Of a stretch of 64,000 nt of DNA, positions 35,770-46,400 are shown piece after piece. Made by a program: the position numbers and the translations under genes. Numbering within the stretch: position 1 is the stretch's first letter; every line of letters starts with the position of its first letter. Origin of the DNA: Dendrophyllia cribrosa (Eukaryota; Cnidaria; Anthozoa; Scleractinia; Dendrophylliidae). The DNA is taken from positions 20,565,070 through 20,629,069 of the forward strand of contig JAJLRJ010000002.1 of NCBI GenBank assembly GCA_024195265.1. Reading direction: 5' to 3'. Under the pieces are notes generated by a model, which saw only the letters and a list, made by a program, of their open reading frames with translations, ran no database searches and was not told where the DNA came from.

Positions 35770-36274
35770 TGGGCCTACTTTAAGCGCTTGCATGCGGTAA
35801 CTTGATGTTAATTAGACTCACTTATATGCGGTTAATTATATGCGAATCAGCTGGGCCTGGTGTGACAGTGCCTGGTGGTTGCCACTCACAGGGCACAGGG
35901 TTTCCATGGATACCCACCGCGCGCTGTTTGAATGTCACGTGGCTACATCAACGTTTCAGGGACATTTCCCGTGCTCATCTTTTGGGGACGAGTTTTAACG
36001 TCTTCTGTTCTGATTTTGTTTTTCAGTTTTTGCCCGGACTTTTCAGAGGACACAGAACTCTCCATATTTATTTACATGTTTAGTCTTGTCCTCCCTTTTT
36101 TGTGTCATTATTTTCTTGTGGTGTCGACGAAATCGACGATCTTTACTTCGATCACGGCTTGCAAGCAATTATTGATACTAATAAATCTATATAAGGGTCG
36201 TTTGTGTGTCCGAAACGATATACATATTTTTGTATTTAAATGAATATTTTTTTTAAATTATGAACAATCTCTTA

Positions 36275-36544
36275 TAGAGCGGTTTTCAATTGTGTCGAAA
36301 GTAATTTCGTGATTGCTTTGGTTTTGCATTGCTACGCTTTGTGATTGGCTAAAAAATTTCGCGCCATATTCTCAACCAATCAGAAGTAAAACCAAAACCA
36401 ATCGCGTTTTCCCGCGCTTGACGCCGGCTGCATGTATTTGCTTTGAGTTCTGATTGGTTCATTGGATTGTTTACGACTGCTGTGATTGGTCAGAGTAATT
36501 ACTTTGGTTTTGGTTTTACGAAACTCAATTGAAAACTGCTCTAT
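36275..36544. mobile_element. MITE family C, copy 2
   Basis: Ends GAGCGGTTTTCAATTG and CAATTGAAAACTGCTC are complementary. The body matches 15441-15726 throughout, including the AACCAATCAGAAGTAAAACC block. Confidence 0.8.
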
Positions 36545-37162
36545 TATGAGCGATCTGTATCGGATATACAAACACAAATAATACTACAACTGCAATGCCG
36601 TTAAGGTAGGACTCAACCTAAATCTGAATGAAAGGATGGAAGAAAAAAATGATTTTCAGTTTGGAAAGCACCACCATTACTACTATACTTCAACACTAAT
36701 CATTTCACCGTGTGCCACATAATGAACAGTACCATAAAAAGGAACTAAACTGACTGGTAAATAAATATAAACAATAAAATATAACTAGCAGTAATCATAG
36801 ATTAGGGAGACGTGTTCGAAGGAATTTCCGGCGGAAATGAGCCCCTGAAAAAAAAAAAACAATAGGGGCGGCCATTTGGAAGACCGTCTACCAAAAAATC
36901 TCAAATTTTACTGCATATAAACCACAGGACAACCAACACGAAATTAGGATTGCGTTCTTCGAACGCGATTAACTACATACATCATCGCGTGAAATAAAAT
37001 GTTTTACATTATTTTTGTTTTGGTCTTGTGAGTCATTTAGTTTCATTGATTTCTGTTAACCCTAGCCTCCTATGAAGCATTCTCATCCCCAGAGCCGCCG
37101 GGTTCTCCTAGCCGCCGGAGCCTGAGCACGAGAACCAGAATTCTGGGGAGGGGGTCTGACTT

Positions 37163-38328
37163 ATCCCCAGTCTTGACAAATTGTATTCTCTTCCTGATCC
37201 TCCGACATTACCTCGCTCTGTTTTACATAAATTGTTAGAATTTGCCACAAAGAAAAGCCACTTTCTTTTTGATGGCCATTACTACGACCAAATTGATGGC
37301 GTTGCGATGGGTTCGCCGTTAGGCCCGGTGCTGGCCAACATTTTCATGTGTTACTTTGAAGAACGATGGGTCATGAACAGTGACGTTTTTCCATCAATCT
37401 GGTATTGATACGTTGATGACACTTTTACCATGTTTGACAGCAAAGACACTGCTGATAATTTCTTGCGGTATTTGAATAATTGTCACAACAATATCAAATT
37501 TACCATTGAATTTGGACAGGACAACTCTATTCCGTTTTTAGACATCCTCGTTAAACGCTGCCCAAACAACACTTTCATGACTTCTATCTACCGGAAGAAA
37601 ACATTCACGGGGTTATACACCAAATGGGATTCCTTCACTCCGCGCAAATATAAAATAAATCTCATCCGCACCCTCACTTATCGCTGCTACAGGATTTGCT
37701 CCTCTTCATTGTTGCTGCAATCTGCCCTTGATGAGCTTCGAAAACTTCTTCTTTAAAACGGTTACCCTCAAGGGATAATCAGCTTTCACATTAATGATGT
37801 TATAAACAGAAACATTAACAAGTCAAACAACCATGTCTCCACTGTTCCTAAGAAGGATATTATTATCCTGCTACCTTATTTAGGTTTACATAGCAACCAA
37901 ATCTCTAAACGTCTAAAATCTTGTGTATACAGTTTTTACTCTTGTGTCAACCTTAAAATTATTTTCCAAAACACTCGCCGCATCAAATCTTTCTTCCCGT
38001 ACAAGGACCGCTTGAATCGTTCTCAACAGTCTAAAGTTATTTACAAAGCCAGTTGTTGGGATTGTGAAGAATTTTACATTGGTAAAACTAAACGACGGCT
38101 TCATGATAGAAAAACTGAGCATTTTAAGGCCCTCGCTAAGCATGACCGCACATCAGCCATTGCTGACCATGTCAACACCACTGGACATAACATCAAGTGG
38201 GATCATTTTGATATCTTAGCGTCGGGCAAAACTGATTTCCACTGTAAAATCAAAGAAACATTGTTTATACAAGAACTGAAGCCAGCTTTTAATGCAAACG
38301 TCAGTAGCGAGAAGCTGATGCTTTATTA
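37163..38328 (+). pseudogene. Penelope-like retroelement relic: reverse transcriptase plus GIY-YIG endonuclease
   Basis: One continuous frame (37163-38328) is broken by an in-frame TGA at 37406-37408 and TAA at 37754-37756. It encodes the C-terminal half of a Penelope-like polyprotein. The RT part has DQIDGVAMGSPLGPVLANIF, then YVDDTF just after the first stop, and FLDILVKRC. After a linker comes a GIY-YIG domain (YKASCWDCEEFYIGKTKRRL), with conserved Arg and downstream TGHNI. The N-terminal RT motifs are absent, so it is 5' truncated and inactive. An (ACATT)n run and a hammerhead-like motif follow. Except for the two stops the frame is intact, so decay is modest. Confidence 0.85.
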
Positions 38329-38432
38329 ATTTGCCACACGGCAATCATGTAAAGCAGTTGTACAAGTTTTAATTTTTAATTATTAACTTAACTGATGATT
38401 CTCCGTGTTTAAATAAAGATTTAAATAAAGAT

Positions 38433-38467
38433 TTACATTACATTACATTACATTACATTACATTACA
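38433..38467. repeat. (ACATT)n microsatellite
   Basis: About seven copies of the pentamer directly after AATAAAGATTT-type sequence at the 3' side of the Penelope-like relic. Probably part of the element's tail. Confidence 0.85.
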
Positions 38468-38574
38468 TAATTAGCTGTTTCTTTTTATAGATCAACTGTT
38501 AAGTTTTGTACTTAATCTCGGTCCCAGTCCTTTTCAATACTATATATAAGTATAGTTTTCAACACTGTAACGGT

Positions 38575-38620
38575 CACTTTTGAAAATGTATGTAGTAGCA
38601 TACGAAACGTCAAGTTTTAT
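38575..38620 (+). ncRNA. Hammerhead-ribozyme-like motif, degenerate
   Basis: TTGAAAATGTATG-TAGTAG-CATACGAAACGTC: a stem (GTATG/CATAC) flanked by a CUGANGA-like box (here TTGAAAA) and GAAAC, then the minimal ACGT stem III and C. The element is 250 bp downstream of the Penelope-like coding relic, where such elements carry small hammerheads. The core box is mutated, so catalysis is unlikely. Confidence 0.35.
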
Positions 38621-40039
38621 AAAAAATGAATAAGTTCAATATGTTTATCACCGCAGTTTGTGTTCTATTTCTTATCAAGCTACGATGGCCCCAGAACAAA
38701 AGTCTTTATCCCCAGTCCTCTCTGTTGTTTTGAGTCGTTATCATCCCTCATGTCCCCGTATGGATGAAATATTAGGGAGCGTCAGCAACGACGACGGTAA
38801 CGCCAAGGAAATCGTCACGTGAAAAAAGGATTCGCGCTATTTTAAACTACTTTGCAGTTGTTCCAAATCGTTTAGTTTGTCTAATGTGACTGGATTGCCA
38901 AGAAGCTGAATTTGTAGGGACGGCTCAGTTTTGGTTCAAATGGAGAAAGAAAAATTAACCAGAGGCATCGTTTTCGGTCATTCAACGTATTGCTTGGTGC
39001 CGTTCTCGCTGCCATCCTGTTCTTGGCAATCGGCTCTCCGGAAGTTTTCGAGAACAGTCGGCCATCGAACGAGATATGCGGAATACCAAGTACTTCGGGC
39101 GAACTCGTTCATGGAAATCGACTCAGAGGAATTCGAAAGCACTGAGTCAGCAGACGAACGAAGTATTACCAACGTCACAATCTAATACGGCCGGTATCGA
39201 CTGTCATTCCTCGGCCTCCTAACGAACTCTGGATTGTATTGAGAATTGTACCTGCAACAAATGAAAATGACCATTTAGGAATGAGCACTGCGAGGCCTGT
39301 TCGTGAGCCACGGCTTCTTGTTGAGATACGAATACCTCTTAAATAAGCCATTTCCGAGTTGCCATTTGCCTCGAGTTTTTTTTTGTTTGAAATTTTATTT
39401 TATTTTATTTTATTTTTTATTGCCACACACAGAAAGCACTACTTACATTACTTGGGTTACAGTTACTCATACTACAAACGATACGCTGACTTACTTACAA
39501 TAGGATTACTTACGATACATTACGTAGTTTTCTTTCAAACGAATGATTTTGCACTCGGCGTCTCTTTGAAAAAGCGCCAAAAGGTAACTCGCAAATCATT
39601 AATGGCTTATTACAGACTCTTGTTATCAACATATTTCTTTGTCCTAGAGGCGGAAAAATACTCGATAACATTTTGAAACCGTAACAACTTTTGTACGGAT
39701 ATGCCTTCCGCTCACACTGTTACAAAAACGGGGACAAAACTGCATGTTGTTTTTACCTGCTCCAGAGGCATTATTTTGGGTCCTTATTGGTGTCAAAACG
39801 GTCTAACCTTTTATATTCGTATTGTAAAGCGCCATGGGCAATTAGTGGATTTGGCTTTATAAAAATATTACTATTATTATTATAGATCAATAATTGTAAA
39901 CGTAAGATTGTTTGAGAATTATTAATTGAAAGGAATAATGTAAATAGTGTTTTGATTGAATAGTTTTTTAAGTGAAATTAATTGTAAAATAAGATTTTTT
40001 TAAGTTAGCTTGGTTATTAATAAAAGATTCCGTTGTTTT
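38621..40039. other. Intergenic, repeat remnants, no gene
   Basis: 38773-38960 matches the left half of the MITE at 34731. 39380-39420 is a TTTTA/ATTTT-rich stretch. No exon or protein similarity recognised; the frame at 38931-39185 begins within repeat sequence. Confidence 0.4.
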
Positions 40040-40050
40040 TATTATTATTA

Positions 40051-40090
<40 letters not shown>

Positions 40091-40108
40091 TATTACTATT
40101 ATTATCAT
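40040..40108. repeat. (ATT)n microsatellite
   Basis: About 20 copies of the TTA/ATT trimer with a few C substitutions, ending just before a family A MITE. Confidence 0.9.
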
Positions 40109-40132
40109 TACCTTGCCGGAGTTTAATATAAG

Positions 40133-40292
40133 TATAGGTGGTTTTCACGTTACGTCACGGCGGCCATGTTGGTGCACACCTACAAAAGAATTTTAATGAA
40201 CTTCTTTTGTTATGTGCACCGACATGGCCGACATGGCCTTTGTCATTTGAGTCCCACAGGACTGAAGGTCACGTGAGTGAAAACAATCTATA
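40133..40292 (-). mobile_element. MITE family A, copy 5 (inverted, most diverged)
   Basis: TATAGGTGGTTTTCACGTTA ... GTGAGTGAAAACAATCTATA with the same interior (CATTTGAGTCCCACAGGACT). Termini are more mutated than in copies 1-4. It lies 185 bp downstream of the LENG1 stop codon, so perhaps in its 3' UTR. Confidence 0.8.
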
Positions 40293-40476
40293 TGGCGTAC
40301 CGTGCGGAAAGTGGAGAAAGCCCTTGGGAATAAGTTGACTGAAACTGCCAAAGTGATGTCAAGGAGAGAAGGTGGGTTCATACCCGGAAGGACATATAAT
40401 AGGGGTATTTTCTTTCTTACCAGACTGGTAGACCTATAACTTGGGGGTGGGGTTTAGGGGAGAGAGGGGCTCTACT

Positions 40477-43400
40477 CTACCTTTGTGGTGCATGATAATT
40501 CGCAGTTTCTGTTGCAGTGTTCTTTTCTCCTCTCACAGCCGCTAACAGCTTCCTTTCTCTGTCTCGTTCCTCTTTTTCTCGTTGTAATCTCTCTTTTCTC
40601 ATTTCTTCAATACTTTTCTTCTGTTTTCTTTTGGAGTCCTTTTCTATTCTTTTCCGTTTCTTTTCTTTGTGCATAGTATCCCTGTCTTTCTTGTGTGACT
40701 TTTTTATTTCAAGGTATTTTTTCATGTCTGTTAAAGGGTCCATTGAACTTTTCTTGTCCTTTTCTCTGGAGCTAACCACAAAGGAAGTAAAAAAAACCAA
40801 TATCAGGAAACATTGTTTGGCAAGCAATGTTTTAAAGGAAAATTATACAATGCGACAGGTACCAGCCTGTTCCAAACGTTCAGATAGTGGGGAGCAAAGG
40901 ATTGGCGGCACGCAGAAGGAAAAATATCGCGAGTGCTGACGGGGGGGATAGGCGCGAAAGAGAGCACCCCAATCCCCAGTTTCCCCTCGTTTTCCCCATA
41001 ATCTTCACGCCTGGAACAGGCTAGACGAGTACATACATTAAGGCGGGATTTTACCTGAATCAGGGGCGGATCCAGGATTTTTCTTAGGAGGGGGTGCACC
41101 TCTAAGGAATGACGTAACTGAAGGGTGACGTAAACAAATTTTAAAAGCGAACAACGCAGACTAGGTCATCTCAGGGGGGGGGGGGGGGGGGGGGTGCGCA
41201 CCCCCTGCACCCTCCCCCTAGATCCGCCCCTGTGAATGCAATTTTTCCGCCACTTAACATGACTTTAATGGGAATATCTCGTTCACGTTTCAAGCATCCA
41301 AAAGCCCTTCATTCGTCTCATGAATCTATGTTGTGGGATGTTTTGTAAATTTCTGGGTGATTTTTGGGTGTTTTGGGGAGGAAATAGTTTTTCTCAAAGG
41401 ATTTGTAAAATTTAGAGAAATAAGAAATATTGAAGATTTAGTGAAGTTTTAAAATTAGAATTTGAAGTTAATAATTAATAGACGGACACCAAGTTAGTCC
41501 TCAAAGTAGTGCTCTAGCATAATTATACGATTTTCGCACTTTTGAAGCATTAAACTACTAAGAAGTGCGTTTGCTACACGGAATTAGAATAATTGCAAGT
41601 TCTGTTTGTTTACTTATTGAGTAGATCTGGGAATTTTGACTTGCTAGTTAGTAGACCTCTTTCTCTTTCCGCGCACGCGGACAGGCTGTCATGCTAAACA
41701 TTGTAATTATTTCCTTCTGAATTATCTTTTCGCTGTTATATACACAGAACCGTTGTCATTTTGTGAGCATAATTTTGTAATCTAGGAGTATTAAATTTGT
41801 GAACTTTGGCATAATTTTTGGCATAATTCCACAAAATTGGGAGCATTGCCAGCAGCATAATATGCCACTTTCAGGAGCACAATGGGCCAAGGCCTACCCA
41901 AGACCTTCTGTGTTTAGAATTATTTATGGTGGTGTGGAGAAACTCGCCTGGACAAGGCTGTTGAAATACAGTCAACTCTCTCAAGTAGACACCCCTTTTA
42001 GGCATACACCTCCGCAAGGCGGACATCAGTGCTTGCCAGGTCACGTCCAAACTTCAGTTGTTTATCCGTAGTTAACAGTTTGTAAAAGGCGGACAGCTGC
42101 TACTGAGGCGTGCATCTCTCAAAGCTCCTCGTGAGACGTTTCGGGTCTGAAAGCTATGTTTTTAATTCAGTTTCTAACGAATACTGTTCACTAAAAAGTG
42201 ATACTGGTGAAACAAATCATGGAAATTATTTCTTAATTTGTAGCATCATTGGAAAAAATTCAAGTCATTGCCCAATAGGCAGAAAAAAAGTTTTGCAAGT
42301 TTTAGTTTGTTGAAATTTTTAGAAATTTTCCAGTGTTGAAAATGTTGTCCAATAAATTAACAGGAAACAAGAAATGGATGTTGTTAAGAAAAATAAAAGA
42401 AAAAGAACAATCTATTCATTTTGAAAAAAGTGATATTAACAAAAACATTAATATCACTTATAACTTGCTACAGATCTGTGTAAAGGTACATGTCGTGGTT
42501 AATTTTTTTCTTTGGTTTGAAAATTTTAAAACCAGCTTAATTTTTTTTCCTGTGTCAGTTTCATTATCACAATCCAAGACAACGAAAAACAAAAATCAAA
42601 CTGGTTTGAACATTTTAAACAAGACATGTACTGAAGTACCAAGTAGTCACAATTCTCACAACAAGGGGGGTGGGGTGGTGTTACTCCCTAAAATAGAAGC
42701 TTTACAGGTACCTGCCGCCATACAGGGTCTTGTTTTTGGAACAGTTTGGTCTGAATAGGTTATAAAAAATGCTCTGTTTTGTCAGGTACTGGGTACCAGT
42801 TTTCTGGAACTTAGCATGAATAAAAATTCAAACATTTTTATGGCCCAGCAACATACCCCCACACAACTTTTATAGTATGCCCCCACCCCTCCCACTGGTA
42901 CAAGGAAATATCCATACAGATTTGTCACTAATATTTTATCCAGGTCTGTCGCTAAGTTTCAAAATACATGTAGCTGCAGGGAAATGGGAAAGTTTCTGGG
43001 AAATACATTACTATCTGAAGCAATGCCGTGTTTGTCGTTCAAGGTGGCTGGGCATGCCTGTTTCCAAAAAATACCATTTCAAATTTGACCAGACATTAAG
43101 CAGCCTAACCAGTAGTTGAGTTCATTTGCAACAAAGACTAGACACTTAAAACCCAGGAATAATCAGAGCGAGATATTTTCAGTTTTCTGAACTAAACAAC
43201 ACAGTGAAATAATAGTTTTATTACAGTAAAAAATCTTTATAACATTTTAGAGCTGCTAATTTACTAAATAAGTTTACTGAACTTGCAAAAAATGAGCTAC
43301 TATTTTATATGCATCCTGCTACAAAATCTTTTTTCCTGAACAACTGTTCACTAAAAATGTTGGCAATAGTTTATACTTTATTAACAAAAAGGTACCGGTA

Positions 43401-46400
43401 AACAATAAGTCTGCCTTATATGTTGTGGCGACTGTGGCGACAGCTACATGTACAAAACTCTTGTCATATGGCACTTCACATGACCAAGATTTGGGGTGTT
43501 TTTTTTTTAGACATATTCTGGTAATTCTGAAATCAGAAGACAATACAAAAGCTATGTTGTTTACACTCTCATACACCAAACATTTAATTCCAGGTACACA
43601 TAGTCAAAGTAGCAACTTATTTTAATATTTAATGAGTAATAGGTGCAATATTTAGAGGAATTCTGTTTTGGAATGGCCAGAATATATGTCGCAAAAAAAC
43701 GACATGCCCTTGAAGTCTGATGAGTGACAACAAAGAATTCTAGTGCTATCACACATATCCTTGATTTGTTCAAATCTTGAGAAACAACAAATCTCTCTTT
43801 GCAAAATACTAACTGGACAAAATGTGAATGCAAAAAAGAATGCAAAGAGAGTGATTTCACAAACCCTGTTACAAAAATCAACAGTTACTGATGAATAGTT
43901 AGAAGTAAAGAAAATAAAACAATGGAATTTCTCTCTAATTTCTATTTTACAGGTTATATGAAACCACTCTTGACTAATTAATATAAAACATTTTTTACCC
44001 CTAAATGGCCTGTGTCATGCACAGATATTAGAAAAACATGATTAACCATATTTATAAACATAATTCACATGTAGTGTTATGAAAACAGAACTTCACATTG
44101 ATCAGTATTTACTTGTGCCTCAGTTACTTGCCTTTTACCTTGGTCTGTTATACTGTTATATCTAAGGTCCAACTGAGTGAGTTTACAATTTTCATGTTTA
44201 AGTGTTTCAGAAAGGTGTAATAAACATTGATCTGTTATACTGTTATCACTAAGGTCCAACTGAGTGAGTTTACAATTTTCATGTTCAAGTGTTCCACAAA
44301 GGTGTAATAAACCTTGGTCTGTTATACTGTTATGACAAAAGTCCAACTGAGTGAGTTTACAATTTTCATGTTTAAGTGTTTCACAAAGGTGTAATAAAGC
44401 TTGGTCTGTTATACTGTTATCAGAAAGGTCCAACTGCGCGAGTTTACAATTTTCATGTTTAAGTGTTCCACAAAGGTATAATAAACCTTGGTCTGTTACA
44501 TTGGTATGACAAAGGTTCAACTGAGTGAGTTGCTGTTTACAATTTTCATGTTCAAGTGTTCCACAAAGGTATAATAAACCTTGGTCTGTTATACTGTTAA
44601 CACTAAGGTTCAACTGAGCGAGTTTACAATTTTCATCTTCACGTGTCCCACAAAGGTGTAATAAACCTTGGTCTGTTATATTGTTAACACTAAGGTCCAA
44701 CTGAGTGAGTTTGCAATTTTTATGTATAAGTATTTCACGAAGGTGTAATAAACCTTGGTCTGTTATACTGTTACTACTAAGGTTCAACACAGTTAGTTCT
44801 ACAAGGTGTTTTACAAAATATGCAATTGCTGTGCATTCAACAGATGTGACTAGACAACGAGACAAATCTATTTTATTATTAAACTTACTGTTCCTATGCA
44901 GTTCAGAAGCTGCCTTCTTTACAATAGTTTTATCATTGTACTCATACAAACACTTCAGCATGAGCAAGGCCATCTGCTTGGTCTGATTGTTTTTTTCGTC
45001 AACTGCTGTCAAAGCATCATGAAGATGGCTTACAAAACTGTTCGCTGCTTCATTTTTCTGGCCACGGAGCAGACCGGCAACAAACTGAATCACTAACTGC
45101 CACTTTGGATCTGAAGCATTCGAGGAGATAAAATTACTGAGATCGCCTGGCAACATCTTTGCAATTTCTCTGGCAGCAAGCAGCTCCTGGATAGTCAAAT
45201 GAATGAAGCAGAAATGTGCTGCAAAACAATAAGGTGAAACTTCGCTGTCTGGTAAACGGTTAAGCAAGCCACAGTTTTCCATTCCCTGCACTTCTGTTGA
45301 TCCAAATATCAGTTGTCTTGCTTCTATTCCTGCTTTTGCCAATGATCCTAGTTGACTTAAAGTTGCTTCTATAGAGTCTGAGAAGGTAGCATTACCCATG
45401 AGGTAATCTTTAGTCAATGTTTTCCCTTTAAATTCTAGGTGATGCTTGAAAATGAACAATCTCAAAGCTCCTGTATAGACTTCTGTTGTTGTTTTTGGTA
45501 ATGTACTATCTGAGTCCTGTTCTTCAAGTGTGATCCACTTTTCCAAAAGAGAACAGATAATGAAGGTGTTCACAGGAATGTAGCATAATGACAGTAACTC
45601 TAAATTGCTGCTGAGGTGCACCCACATTCTGTTCATTGCCTGTGTGTTTTTGGCACAACATTTGCAGACATATTCCTGCACTTTCTCTTTGGTAAATCCC
45701 ATTATCTCCACTACCCTGTCAAAGGTCAGGCTTGCAACACTTTGTAATACATTTGGTCTGCAAGTAGTTACAACTGTGGCTCCAGAAAGTTGTTTGCCTT
45801 TCACTAATTTCATGTACAGTGCTGAAAAGTGCATCTCTTCTGTTGGACCATTTCCACCTTGTGCCTGCTCATCCTCCAAACAGCTGTCATGGTGTTGAAA
45901 TTCATCCAATCCATCAAATGCAAAAAGAACTCTCTCAGGGCTATCTAGAATGTCCTGAAACACGTCATCATCAATTTGTTTGTCTGGACATACACGACTC
46001 AGTAATTGTTTGAGGGAAATCTTCTTTTCCTCTTCTGTCCCAGAATTAAACCATCTGAACTGAAACAAGAAGAAATGTTCAAAGGTTTTCGTGCTGTCGG
46101 CAAATGACAGTTCATTTTTGCTCCAGTCACGCGACATTTTTTGACACAGCAAGGACTTTCCTATCCCTGGGCGACCAACAATAAGAATTCTTCGAGGATC
46201 TTCAGTATCGTTGTTGGGAAGAAACAGTTCTGCAAGCTTCTTAATAGGTACTGATCCTTCTTTCGGCTGCAAATAAATGTCATATATTTCGTGTCTTTTC
46301 ATCGAGTAATCAAACACGTGTTGAGCTCTTCCAGTGAAAATCACAAGATCGACAAAAATGTCATCTAAAGCTCTGTTCTCGTTGCTTTCACCGCCTGAAG

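Larger units (their letters stand above)
35150..35872. mobile_element. Composite element with about 85-bp TIRs carrying a nested MITE and a tRNA-like block
   Basis: The left arm (about 35160-35260, with ATAATTAACCGCATATAAG and TTACCGCATGCAAGCG) is complementary to the right arm (about 35770-35855). Inside are a tRNA-like segment (35419-35492) and a family D MITE (35605-35769). A potential splice acceptor at 35850 opens a frame to 36083 that would be in phase with the last tentative NHL exon, but the acceptor is part of the TIR itself, so I do not count it as an exon. Confidence 0.7.

Noticed and set aside
35802..36083. Last exon of the NHL gene from acceptor 35850
   Set aside because: The acceptor and exon start lie in the right inverted repeat of a transposon; phase agreement alone is weak evidence.
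42700..42810. Possible missing LENG1 exon (minus strand NWYPVPDK or NQTVPKTR)
   Set aside because: Acceptors and phase fit, but no donor fits the first and the second has no similarity to the expected Trp-Tyr segment.
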